Positions 23,720 through 34,819 of a stretch of DNA of 64,000 nucleotides are shown in pieces. Numbering within the stretch: the stretch's first letter is position 1; every line of letters begins with the position of its first letter. This DNA is from Papio anubis. Its lineage: Eukaryota > Chordata > Mammalia > Primates > Cercopithecidae. A program made the position numbers and the translations under genes. The stretch spans positions 35,877,159 to 35,941,158 of the forward strand of contig NC_044988.1 of the NCBI RefSeq assembly GCF_008728515.1, written 5' to 3'. The notes under the pieces are model-generated. The model was not told where the DNA came from. It ran no database searches and saw only the letters and a list, made by a program, of their open reading frames with translations.

Positions 23720-25000
23720 AAAATAGTTTTCTCAGGCATGCACATATTTTAACACAATATGTTTAGTTTGGGGTACTTTTGACCTTATTAAAAATAGTAT
23801 CACTTTATGTAGTTTTCTGGGACTTTGATTTTTCACCCAACAGTATTTCCCAGTTGATACATACTATTTTGTAAGCTATTGTAATGTTCATTCATTTTGT
23901 TTGCTGTATAATATTCTACTTTGTGAATATACACCTCTTTTTATTCTGCTGCCAGTGAACATTTTCTTTCTTTCTTTTTTTAAAAAATAAATATTGCTGC
24001 TATGAACACATTCCATACATGGTACCTGGTCTACACGTGTAAAAGTTTCTTGAAGGTATTTACGTAGGAATGGAAATGCTGGCTCATAGAGTGTTTAACT
24101 TTACCAGATACTGTTGAATTGCTTTTCTAAGAGTTTGTATCACTTTATATTCCTTTAGCACTGCGTATCATTTTTGTTTTTTTTTGAGACAGGGTCTTGC
24201 CGTGTCAACCAGGCTGGAGTACAATGGTGCGATCTTGGCTCACTGTAACCTCAGATTCCTGGGCTCAAGTGGTCCTCCCACCTCAGCCTCCTGAGTAGCA
24301 GGGACCACAAGCTTGCACCATCATACTGGACTAATTTTTATATTTTTTATCAAGGCGGTGTTTTGCCATGGTGCCCAGGCTTATCGCAAACTCCTGGGCT
24401 CGAGTGACCGCCTGCCTCGGCCTTCCAAAGTATTAGGATTATAGGCGTGTGCTACTGTGCCCAGCTTGTAATCATTATTAAGACAGCTTTATTGAGCTAT
24501 AATTTATATAATACAAAATTCACCCATTTTAAGTGTATACGTCAGTGATTTTCATGCAACCATCACCAGTCTAGTTGCAGAACATTTCCAACAGCTTTAA
24601 AAGCTTCTTCATGCTGATCCAGTCTTCACACTTAATGTATTACGACTTGATGTCATTCCTGTGCCTGTAAAATATGTCATGTGAATTTGCACCTGTCTGA
24701 TTAAAAATGGCTTAGAATATCTTTTCATGTCTTTATCGGCCATTCATATTCCTGTCTTTATGAACTGTCCTCTATTTTCCTATTAGATTGTTTGGCTTTT
24801 TTAAAATTTGGAATTCTTTGTTTATTCTGGATACCAAAACTATGCCAGTTATATTTGTTGAATTATTTGCTCCAGTTGTGGCCTTTCTTTTCACTATTTT
24901 GTTTGTCTTATTTACAGTATCTTTTAATGAACAAATGTTTTAATTTTAATTTTAATAGATTTTTACTAATTTATTTAGTTTTTTTTTATTTCTCATTGTT
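23720..25000 (-). mobile_element. L1M (old L1) 3' region, split by AluJ
   Basis: Diverged reverse L1: 'aaatattgctgctatgaaca', 'gaatggaaatgctggctcat', then after the Alu 'tataatttatataatacaaa' and 'ttcacccattttaagtgtat'. 25000-25740 may continue it but is less clear. Confidence 0.65.
24176..24465 (-). mobile_element. AluJ
   Basis: Old reverse Alu within the L1M. Confidence 0.85.
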
Positions 25001-26090
25001 CCTGGACTGATTAGATTCTGTCTTATAATGCTGGGTATTCTATCCTCAGTGTTGCTTAACTTACCTTTCAGACTTTCAATCTCATTGTATTTCTGTACTG
25101 TACTATGTTAATGTCCTAAATATTATCTGCTGGTTAACTACTTTTCTTGCTTGTTAATACTGGTTAACTGCTTCTCTTATTTAACTCTTTCACTGAGTTT
25201 TTAGTTTAATGATGATATATTTCTTTTCGAGTTCACCTCTCCCTTCAGGTTGGACTGGACATTCCAAATAGTTTATTTTTCTTTGCTTGTCTTAGTGATT
25301 CTATTTTTTATTTCTTTAAACATTTCTTATTCCTTGACGACAGAATAAGACAATTCAGTATTGGTGGTCCTACCTGAGGGGCTGTTCTGAACAATTTGTT
25401 CGTTATTTCTGCTCTCTCTCTGCGGTGTTGGCTTTTTTCCCTGGTACGCACAGTGATCTTTGTTTTGTATGCTTAGACTTGATCTTAATTTGTGGAATAA
25501 TTCTGGATCTAAATGTATGATTCTTTTCTCCAAGAGGATTGCAGTTATTTCTGCCTGGAACCAGGAAACTCCATTAACTTCACACTCTCAGTAGTCTAGA
25601 CTCAAGGTGGGAGTCTCAAGCTCTCTGCAGTCTTTTATTTGACTGGACATTTTCCCCCTTTTTTCTCTGTCCTTTTTGCACTCATATTTGCCTTTATCTT
25701 TTTTTGTGACACTTTCACTGCAGAATTATTTTGTGTCTTTCAAAACTTGCTATATGATGGTTATTGTTGAGAATTCTAGAACACAAAGCACTGCTGTAAA
25801 ATCGTAGGTATTTGATGTATAAAAATGCAAAAGGGAAAATAGTTTCATTTTAAAATACAGATTTAGGGAATATAAAACATTTATAAAAAAGAAGCAGCAA
25901 AAAAGCTATCATGTCAAACATTGTAATTAACTATAAGCAAAATGTACTCCATATGAGCCTAATCTTACTGTGTAAAGATCCAGGGAAATCCTCAGTCTAT
26001 TTTAAAGTGTAGACCACAGCTTTCAATTTAGGTATTAGAAGGCTATTTTCTTTTATGGAGAAAAGACTACACATTGTGGTGTGAAATGGA
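25001..26090 (+). other. AT-rich intron, perhaps further L1M remnants
   Basis: T-rich stretches with old-LINE flavour but no diagnostic block I can name. Confidence 0.45.
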
Positions 26091-26108
26091 CTGAATTTTG
26101 AAATCTTT

Positions 26109-26405
26109 TTTTTTTTTTTTTTTTGAGACGGAGTCTCGCACTGTAGCCCAGGCTGGAGTGCGGTGGCCGGATCTCAGCTCACTGCAAGCTCCGCCTCCTG
26201 AGCTTATGCCATTCTCCTGCCTCAGGCTCCCGAGTAGCTGGGACTACAGGCGCCCGCCACCTCGCCCGGCTAGTTTTTTGTATTTTTTAGTAGAGACGGG
26301 GTTTCACCGTGTTAGCCAGGATGGTCTCGATCTCCTGACCTCGTGATCCGCCTGTCTCGGCCTCCCAAAGTGCTGGGATTACAAGCTTGAGCCACCGAGC
26401 CCGGC
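26109..26405 (-). mobile_element. AluYR
   Basis: Reverse, near-consensus monkey-type Alu with perfect duplication 'ctgaattttgaaatcttt' (26091-26108 and 26406-26423), so a recent insertion. Confidence 0.95.
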
Positions 26406-26669
26406 CTGAATTTTGAAATCTTTAAAGAACTAACCAAATTTTATTTTTTTCTCCATGCACGTTACCTTTGAAACTTCAAGGGCTTGTTCCAGCTGTATGA
26501 ATTTGTGGCAGTATTTTATATTAGCCTAGCTTTAAGTTGCCAGCACAGTAGTAGAGTTTGGTGGATGGTCTTTTCTTTAAAGACACAGTCTTCTAGTCTG
26601 GGCTTGGATAAGAGTCCCAAAACGGGATAATACAAGTCAAATGAAGAAAGGCATAAATTTGTCTGTTGT

Positions 26670-27207
26670 TTTCCCTTTGACACAGGGTCTCATTTTGTTA
26701 CCCAGGATAGAGTGCAGTAGCACCATCATTGCTCCCTGCAGCCGTGACCTCCTGGGCTCAAACCATTCCTCCACCTCAGCTTCCCTAGTAGCTGGGACTA
26801 CAGGCACGTGCCACTACGCCTGGCTATTTTTTTTTTTTTTTTGGACAATTTTTTTTTTTTCCCCTGGTAGAGATAGGGTCCCACTATGTTACCCAGGCTG
26901 GTTTTGAACTCTTGGGCTCACCCCATCTCTACTAAAAATACAAAAAATTAGCTGGGCGTGGTGGTGGGCACTTGTAGTCCCAGCTACTTGGGAGGCTGAG
27001 GCAGGAGAATGGCGTGAACCTAGGAGGCGGAGCTTGCAGTGAGCTGAGATCACGCCACTGCACTCCAGCCTGGGTGACAGAGCGAGACTCCATCTCAAAA
27101 TAACAACAACAACAACAACAACAACAACTCTTGGGCTCAAGTAGTCCTCCTGCCTTGGCCTCCCAAAATGATATGGGTTTACAAGTGTGAGCCACCACGC
27201 CTGGCCA
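26670..27207 (-). mobile_element. AluJ, split by an inverted partial Alu
   Basis: Parts 26670-26920 and 27126-27207. The break has duplication 'aactcttgggctca' (26907-26920 and 27126-27139). Confidence 0.88.
26921..27125 (+). mobile_element. 5'-truncated AluY, inverted inside the AluJ
   Basis: Begins at 'ccccatctctactaaaaata', so about 100 bp of the 5' end is missing. Ends in an (AAC)n tail (27103-27127). Confidence 0.9.
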
Positions 27208-27290
27208 AATTTGTCTTTTTAAAATTCTTAAAAATGAGTATTTTTTATTTAAAAATTTTAAGTGTTTTTACCCTTAAAAATCAAGAAATG

Positions 27291-27596
27291 GCTGGGTGCG
27301 GTGGCTCACACCTGTAATCCCAGCACTTTGGAAGGCCGAGGCGGGCGGATCATGAGGTCAGGAGATTGAGACCATCCTGGCTAACATGGTGAAACCCTGT
27401 CTCTACTAAAAATACAGAAAATTAGCCAGACCTGGTGGCAGGCGCCTGTAGTCCCAGCTAGTTGGGAGGCTGAGGCAGGAGAATGACGTGAACCCGGGAG
27501 GCAGAGCTTTCAGTGAGCCGAGATTGCGCCACTGCACTCCAGCCTGGGCAACAGAGCGAGACTCTGTCTCAAAAAAAAAAAAAAAAAAAAAAGAAA
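27291..27596 (+). mobile_element. AluY
   Basis: Forward Alu with duplication 'tcaagaaatg'/'ttaagaaatg'. Confidence 0.9.
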
Positions 27597-27610
27597 AAAT
27601 TAAGAAATGT

Positions 27611-27927
27611 GGCTGGGTGCGGTGGCTTGTGCCTATAATCTCAGCACTTTGGGAGGCCGAGGCAGGAGGATCACTTGAGGTCAGGAGATCAGCCTGGCCA
27701 ACATGGTGAAACCCTGTCCTACTAAAACAAACAGAAATTAGCTGGGTCTGGTGGCATGTGCCTATAATCCCAGCTACTCAGGAGGCTGAGGGCAGGAGAA
27801 TTGCTTGAACCCGGGAGGTGGAGATTGCAGTGAGCAGAGATCATGCCATTGCACTCCAACCTGGCTGACAGAGTGAGACTCCATCCCTCCCCTCCTCGCT
27901 AAAAAATGAAAGAAAGAAAAAAAAAAG
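27611..27927 (+). mobile_element. AluS
   Basis: Second forward Alu right after the previous one's duplication. Confidence 0.9.
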
Positions 27928-28087
27928 CTGCACAGTAATGTGTTAATGAGAAATGCCGTGTCACAATGCTGAAATATAAAAATGAGACCAATACCAGTAT
28001 TTATGAAGGGATTGTTTACAAAGAATTATGATGTACTGGACAGACAATACATTTGCTGTTGAGGAGACTAACTGCTCTGTTCTAGTT

Positions 28088-28384
28088 TCCTTTTTTTTTT
28101 TTTGACAGGGTCTCCCTCTGTCACCCAGGCTGGAGAGCACTGGCACAGTCATGGCTCACTGCAGCCTTGACCTCCCAGGCTTAGGTGCTCTTCCCACCTC
28201 AGCCTCCTGAGTAGCTAGGACTACAGGCGTGTGCCACCATGCCCACCTGATTATTGTATATTTTATAGAAATGGGGTTTTGCTATGTTGTCTTGGCTGGT
28301 CTTGATCTGCTGGGCTCAAGTGATCTGCCTGCCTTGGCCTCCTGAAATGCTAGGATTACAGGCATGAGCCACTGCACTTTGGCC
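28088..28384 (-). mobile_element. AluJ
   Basis: Reverse Alu with duplication 'tgttctagtttcc'/'tgttctaattttc'. Confidence 0.88.
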
Positions 28385-28402
28385 TGTGTTCTAATTTTCT
28401 CT

Positions 28403-28708
28403 TTTTCTTTCTTTTTTTTTTTTTGAGACAGAGTCTTGCTTTGTCACCCAGGCTGGAGTGCAGTGACTCAATCTCGGCTCACTGCACCCTCTGCCTCTTG
28501 GGTTCAAGTGATTCTCCTGCCTCAGCCTCCCTAGTAGTTGGAACGACAGGCGTCTGCCACCATGCCTGGCTAATTTTTGTATTTTTAGTAGAGACGAGGT
28601 TTCACCATATTGGCCAGGCTGGTCTCAAACTCCTGATGTTGTGATCTGCCCCCCCCTTCGGCCTCCCAAAGCGCTGGGGTTACAGGCATGAGTCACCGTG
28701 TCCAGCCC
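28403..28708 (-). mobile_element. AluS
   Basis: Reverse Alu; the same 'gttctaatttt' motif follows it, so this target was reused. Confidence 0.9.
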
Positions 28709-29049
28709 TTGGTTCTAATTTTCAAACAAGGAGTCCTGTAAGTTACTGACTGGGCACCTTCCTTTCATCTGTAAAATGAGATGGTGTTTTGCTTTTGTTT
28801 TCCTAGCATGATGGTTATGCCATCTCTTGTTTCTTTCCAGTTATTCTGTGTGAGATGGTGGAGCATGCCATGTTGTTAGGTAGAAGACATGTCCCCAGCT
28901 CTACAGTTAGCAAGCTTTGAGATAGGTAATTTAATTGGGTGCTAGCTATGTCAGCCCTTGGAAAGACCAAGAGCACATCTAAATGTAACTTGGTGATGGG
29001 CATTTTTGTAGTGGAAGAAAGACTGTAGTCCTGTCCATTTGTATATTCT

Positions 29050-29341
29050 TTTTTTTTTTTGAGACGGAGTCTCGCTCTGTTGCCCGGGCTGGAGTGCAGT
29101 GGCCGGATCTCAGCTCACTGCAAGCTCCGCCTCCCGGGTTTTACGCCATTCTCCTGCCTCAGCCTCCCGAGTAGCTGGGACTACAGGCGCCCGCCGCCTC
29201 GCCCGGCTAGTTTTTTGTATTTTTAGTAGAGACGGGGTTTCACCGTGTTAGCCAGGATGGTCTCGATCTCCTGACCTCGTGATCCGCCTGTCTCGGCCTC
29301 CCAAAGTGCTGGGATTACAGGCGTGAGCCACCGCGCCCGGC
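29050..29341 (-). mobile_element. AluYR
   Basis: Near-consensus reverse Alu with duplication 'tgtatattcttttt' on both sides; recent. Confidence 0.95.
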
Positions 29342-30612
29342 TGTATATTCTTTTTGATGACTTCATTTGAGTTACGGGGTAGACCTGGAAACTTGAGAAT
29401 CTTTAACAGGTTCTTTCAGTATTTTCTCAATTCTTACAGAATCCAGGTAGCAGATCTTCTTTTTTTAATAATTGGATTTTCTAATGAAGTGGTAGTTCCC
29501 CCTGTGAATTCTTGCATTTCAAAAATTTTTGTTGGTCGTTATTGACCCGGTTTGGAGTTGGCTCTGTGGCACTGAAACTCAAGAGGAAGATGGGAGCTCC
29601 TAGCTTTGTTTGGAAATCAGCCCCATGAGGATAATATTGAAGGTGCTGAGGGTGACAGCAGGAAATGGGAATGATGTTGTTGAGGGTGGAATATAGAGTG
29701 ATAACTGTGAAGATGTGGAAAGACTTAAGAGAGTGACAGGTTAGTGGTTTTAACCTAATTTTGGGGAACAAGATTCATATAGACTTTTTCTCTTCTATTA
29801 TATGGAAAGTACCATACAAATATTAGTAATAATCATATATGTCAGTTTATCAATTTTTCTGTAGCCAGCTATGCTTTTATGTACAACAAAGGAGAAAGCA
29901 GCCCCTAAAATATTGCCAGAGTGAAGAACACACGTTTTGTGTGCTCGGTTGGAAGTGTTTCCGTAGTCATCCAGGGCTTCTTTCACAGTCTCCGTGTTGA
30001 TATTATAGCAGTTTCTCAGGTTTATGGGCAAGTGACTATAGCTATTCCACTTGGTGGACAAAGCAGAATGCATTATCAGGCCATCTTTGGTGCACTTCAC
30101 AGAATTGTCACCTGTGCCTGGCGAATGACTAAGTTCTAGCAGACCCTCCCTGCCATTCTGCTGCCTCACAGAGACTCCTCTTAAGAAGTTATACAGTTTT
30201 GTTCAGGACTGTGCTAGATCCCACTTATCCTGGTGCTGGTTATTCAGTTTTCATGATTGCTCAGGCTTTTATTTTGCCTTTTTTCTTTGGCCATTTGCAT
30301 ATTGGTTATGGAACAGAGAGATAAAACATGCGCATAGAGTGGATTCCTGTTAGGTTCCTGCCACTTGTACAGTCTCGCTGCAGTTACTGGACACATTTAT
30401 GGAGTAACTGATACAGCTGTTTAGTATTGGACAAATATGTCTTTCACTTTAAAGTAGTAAGCTCAAAACCACTAACTTCGTATTTATAGCCTGTCTCCAA
30501 AACTCCTCCTTCCTTTATTCTTTTAAAATTGCTGTAATAAGTATGGACTCTTTAATGCCTGCTACATTTTTTGCAGATTTGGCCACAGATTTATTTGCTT
30601 TTATCCACATTT
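29342..30612 (+). other. Intronic sequence with one unexplained reverse frame
   Basis: Mostly unassigned. 29798-30169 (reverse) encodes 123 codons with no repeat signature ('ALSTKWNSYSHLPINLRNC' within). I see no domain, poly-A or duplication. Could be chance or an old retrocopy. Confidence 0.4.
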
Positions 30613-30613
30613 C

Positions 30614-30917
30614 TTTTTTTCTTTTTTTTTTTTGAGACGGAGTCTCGCTCTGTCATCCAGGCTGTAATGCAGTACCATGTGATCTCGGCTCACTGCAATC
30701 TCCGCCTCCTGGGTTCAAGTGATTCTCTTGTCTCAGTCTCCTGAGTAGCTAGGATTATAGGCCCACACCACCATACCTGGCTAATTTTTTTTTTATTTTT
30801 AGTAGAGATGGAGTTTCACCATGTTGACCAGGGTAGTCTAGAACTGACCCCAAGTGATCCGTCCGCCTTGCGCTCCCAAAGTGCTGGGATTACAGACGTG
30901 AGCTACTGCGCCCGGCC
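30614..30917 (-). mobile_element. AluS
   Basis: Reverse Alu with duplication 'tatccacattt'/'tgatccacatg'. Confidence 0.88.
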
Positions 30918-31208
30918 TGATCCACATGTTTTTAAAAGTTGGTTAATGTCACATAAAATTGGGATTTGGGGCTTAAAAAAAATCAGAAAATCTGGCAGCA
31001 TTCCCAGTGACTGAGTAATGGCTGTCTCCTTTAGACAGGATAGTATGTTGTCTCCAAATACACATCACCCCCCATACCCACCATTTTTGATATACACCTG
31101 GCTGCCTTCACTAATTGCTGTTACCTGCCTGGCTCTTTGGGCACCTGAGTTTGTAATTCCTGCTTTATTACTGAGCTCTCCACTTCCTGCTGTGCTCTTG
31201 TACTCTTT

Positions 31209-31509
31209 GTTTTTTGTTTTCTTTTTTCGGAGACAGAGTCTCGCTCTGTCGGCCAGGCTACAGTGTAGTGGTACAGTCTTGGCTTACTATAACTTCCGCC
31301 TCCTGGGTTCAAGTGATTCTTGTGCCTCAGCCTCCCGAGTAGCTGGGATTACAGGCGTGTGCCACCATGCCTGGCTAATTTTTGTATTTTTATAGAGATG
31401 GGGTTTTACCATATTGCCCAGACTGGTCTTGAACTCCTGACCTCAGGTGATCCTCCCATCTCTGCCTCCCAAAGTGCTGGGATTACAGGCATGAGCCACT
31501 GTGCCCGGC
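31209..31509 (-). mobile_element. AluS
   Basis: Reverse Alu with duplication 'cctgctgtgctctt' on both sides. Confidence 0.92.
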
Positions 31510-31676
31510 CTCCTGCTGTGCTCTTTGGAACAGGGTACTGACTGCCCTCTTTGAGGTGGAATGGGCTGTGAATCCGTTGAGATGCCCCTCAAAAAAGCTG
31601 TGGTCTGAACCATCTCCCTATCTTTTAAAATGAAAATTTTAGGCTGTCGTGGGTAGGGGAACCATCGTGGGGAAGG

Positions 31677-31991
31677 ATGGTGTGCGAAAAATGTGAAAAG
31701 AAACTTGGTACTGTTACCACTCCAGATACATGGAAAGATGGTGCTAGGAATACCACAGAAAGTGGTGGGAGAAAGCTGAATGAAAATAAAGCTTTGACTT
31801 CAAAAAAAGCAGGATTTGATCCATATGGAAAGAATAAGTTCTCCACTTGCAGAATTTGTAAAAGTTCTGTGCACCAACCAGGTTCTCATCACTGCCAGGG
31901 CTGTGCTTACAAAAAAGGCATCTGTGCGACGTGTGGAAAAAAGGTTCTGGATACCAAAAACTACAGGCAAACATCTGTCTGGATGTATTGA
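31677..31991 (+). CDS. Open frame of the CRIPT retrocopy (104 codons), expression unknown
   Basis: Uninterrupted ATG-to-stop frame. The start matches the CRIPT start (MVCEKCEKKLGTV). The PDZ ligand QTSV is internal instead of C-terminal because of the stop-loss, so PSD-95-type binding would be predicted lost. I treat it as a likely unexpressed relic unless transcripts show otherwise. Confidence 0.4.
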   Translation: MVCEKCEKKLGTVTTPDTWKDGARNTTESGGRKLNENKALTSKKAGFDPYGKNKFSTCRICKSSVHQPGSHHCQGCAYKKGICATCGKKVLDTKNYRQTSVWMY

Positions 31992-32272
31992 TGGAATTCC
32001 TGGCTTTCTAAATGATTTTACTTTCTGCCTTGAATTTTCAAGGCATAGATGTCAATTTACAGAATAACCTGTTTTAAGACAATAAAGTTTAAACCAGAGA
32101 ATTTGATTGTTACTCATTTTGCTCTCATGTTCTAAACAGCAACAGTGTAACTAGTCTTTTGCTGTAAATGGTTATTTTCTTTACAAGCATTTTATTGAAC
32201 TAAGTGGCAAATTCCATGAAATTATTTCTCAGTTCTGTATGGACTTTTATTTAATATTATTCATATAATTCT

Positions 32273-32284
32273 CCCCCCCCCCCC
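32273..32284. repeat. Poly-C run (12 C)
   Basis: Homopolymer within the CRIPT retrocopy 3' UTR. Confidence 0.8.
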
Positions 32285-32646
32285 ACTTTATTTATAGATA
32301 CTGCAGAAGTGAGAAGGAGATAATAGATACTTTGCTCTGAATTTGGCATCCCGAGTTAACAGTTCTCCCCTCACTTCTTTACTGGTGTCACAGTTATTAA
32401 AATCAACAGCCTCTTAACTAATTGCAGTTTCATAGGATATATAAATGTTTCAAGCCATTATTGCTGAATGGTTCTTGAGTTATTAACCTAGACCCAAATC
32501 AAAGACCAGTTGGATTTATGATGTTTTTTATTTGTTCCTGCAGCCAAAGTGCCAGTTCCGTTAATATGTGACCAAGAACACAAGGAACATCCATATGTCC
32601 AAATAAATACACTGAATTTTAGGAAAAAAAAACCCGAAAATTTTAG

Positions 32647-33152
32647 TTAAGCAATTTTTCAAAATATTTTTACTTGTGTTTTGCAACCCTGTCTTTACAG
32701 CTGTCCTATAAGGTAGGCATGTGTGGATTTATGTCCTGTTGGGAAGCCGTAGGGCTTTTTCTACTTCTGCTAGGAAGGATGTATTTTCTTGAAAACAATT
32801 TCAGTGAAAGACTGGACTTTTCCTGTGGTCCTTTCAAGGTAGCCACAGTCCTCTTGTGGCCCAGTTTGCAGCATCGAACCCTGGGCACAGCTTTGCCATG
32901 AAAGGCCATTGAGAAACCATCAGATCCTATAATTGGTTCGTGGTGGAGCCACCATTTGGTTGGAGAACTTTTGATTCCAGTGCAGCACGGTGCTATTCTG
33001 ACACTGGGTTACTCTTTCAGATTGAAATTCTTCATTCCATTTTACTATTTGCTGGGTGAGTGCAGCAGTGACACGGTTGTCAAAAGTTTACTAATAATCT
33101 ATTTTTTGTCTTAACAAAACACTTTTTGTAGTATTTGATGAACATGCCATCT
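32647..33152 (+). other. Intronic sequence, nothing recognised
   Basis: No named repeat or coding signal. Confidence 0.5.
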
Positions 33153-33154
33153 TT

Positions 33155-33419
33155 TTCTTTTTGAGACATCTTACTCTGTTTTCTAGGCTGGAGTGCAGGG
33201 TCACAATCGTGGCTCACTGCAGCCTCAACTCCCTCCTCAGCCACCTCCTGAGTAGCTGGGGCCTGTGGCATGTGTCACCACACCCGGCTACTTTTTAAAA
33301 TATTCGGTAGAGATGAGGTCTCTCTCTGTATTGCCCAGGATGGTCTCAAACTCTTGGGCTCAAGTGATCCTCCTGCCTCAACCTCCCAAAGTGCTGGTAT
33401 TATGGGCATAAACCATCAT
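33155..33419 (-). mobile_element. AluJ, internally deleted
   Basis: Old reverse Alu with about 25 bp missing in the right arm ('cagcctcaactccctcctca'). Confidence 0.8.
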
Positions 33420-33990
33420 TTTTACATACTTTAAAAAAAGCTTATTCTCTGTTTTTCAGTACATTTTATAGTTTTATGAAGTTTGAGTCTTCTCTTTTGT
33501 CTTCCTAGTTTTAATCCTTTAGATTATCTTCATTTACAAATATCTTTTGTTGTTTTAATTGCTTGTAATTTACACTGTCTCTCTTTATTTTTAGGTGACA
33601 TAATCAAATTAAATATGTGTATTTTGACAATAAATGTGACCATACTCCAGCCACCCCTTCACACACCCCGGGTTCTGAAGTGCATCTCTGATGTGGTCAC
33701 AGTAATTTTTTGTTTTACTGACTTGCATTTACACTACAATGTTTAGGGAACTGCCTATCATAATGCTTCCTTTAATATGTTGTCCCACACAGCACTGTTT
33801 TACATGATGTAAATGTGTTATACAAACAAGCTTCCATGGTCAAATGATTTTTGGGAAATGCAGAGTTAAGCAGAGTTACACAGGTTTCCTTATGGGTGTC
33901 TTTGTGGGGGGTCTGTCAGCACTGTGACTGTCTGAGAGCTGGAGTCAAAGAGGACAAACTTTTTTGGTCTCGGCATCTGATAGGACTGAT
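33420..33990 (+). other. Intronic sequence, nothing recognised
   Basis: AT-rich; no repeat family named. Confidence 0.5.
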
Positions 33991-33992
33991 AT

Positions 33993-34291
33993 TTCTTTTT
34001 TTTTTTTTTGACACGGGAGTCTTGCTTTGTTGCCCAGGCTGAAGTGCAGTGGCATGATCTCTGCTCACCACAACCTCCTCCTCCCAGGTTCAAGTGATTC
34101 TACTGTCTCAGCCTCCTGAGTAGCTGGATTACAGGTGCGCACCACCACGCTGGGCTAATTTTTGTATTTTTAGTAGAGATGGGGTTTCACCATGTTGGTC
34201 AGGCTGGTCTTGAACTCCCGACCTCAGGTGATCCGCCTGCCTCGGCCTCCCAAAGTGCTGGGATTACAGGCATGAGCCACTGCGCCCAATC
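33993..34291 (-). mobile_element. AluS
   Basis: Reverse Alu with duplication 'gactgatatttct'/'gacccatatttct'. Confidence 0.9.
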
Positions 34292-34514
34292 TAGGACCCA
34301 TATTTCTAATGTTGCAGTGGAAATATTTTGGGAAAAATTGAGCTACTGTGATTTTTGCATTATTACTTTGTGTAGGTGGAAATGGCTCATTGTTTCTCAA
34401 GGTTTCTAACGTGGCATGTTGCTGTATTGTTCCCTTTAGTTTTGCAATAACTGAGTGCAGTCACTGGAGAGAGTCCAGGATGGCCTGGTTGAGACATTGA
34501 AGATTTAGGAATGC

Positions 34515-34539
34515 ATTGATTGATTGATTGATTGATTGA
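34515..34539. repeat. (ATTG)n microsatellite
   Basis: Six tandem tetranucleotides forming the tail side of the next reverse Alu. Confidence 0.9.
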
Positions 34540-34819
34540 CACAGGATCTTTCTCTGTCACCCAGGCAGGAGTGCAGTGGCGCAATTACTGGCTCACTCCA
34601 GCCTCGACCTCCTGGGTTCAATTGATCCTCCTTCCTCAGCCTTCCGTGTAGCTGGGATTACAGGTGCAAGGCACCATACCTGGCTAATTTTAAATTTTTT
34701 TGTAGAGACAGGGCCTCACTGTGTTGCCCAGGGTGGTCTTGAACTCCTGGCTCAAGTGATTCTCCTGCCTTGGCCTCTGAAAGTGTTGGGATTACAGGCA
34801 TGAGCCACTGTGCCTGGCC
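34540..34819 (-). mobile_element. AluJ
   Basis: Reverse old Alu; 'taggaatgc' occurs before the ATTG tail and after the element. Confidence 0.87.

Larger units (their letters stand above)
31643..32632 (+). pseudogene. CRIPT: Full-length CRIPT retrocopy, frame intact, stop codon lost
   Basis: Intronless copy of the mRNA for CRIPT, the small cysteine-rich protein whose C-terminus binds the third PDZ domain of PSD-95. Target duplication 'gaaaattttag' at 31632-31642 and 32636-32646 brackets a short 5' UTR, the coding region, a long 3' UTR with two AATAAA signals (32081-32086 and 32602-32607) and a short A tail (about 32623-32632). The frame 31677-31991 keeps all the zinc-type CxxC pairs (VCEKC, TCRIC, HCQGC, ICATC). 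Compared with the human protein as I remember it, about five residues differ: I14T, R46G, Y72H, M85T, K97R. The parental stop after QTSV is now TGG, so three residues (WMY) follow. It lies on the same strand as KDM4C and has no visible promoter of its own. Confidence 0.93.
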
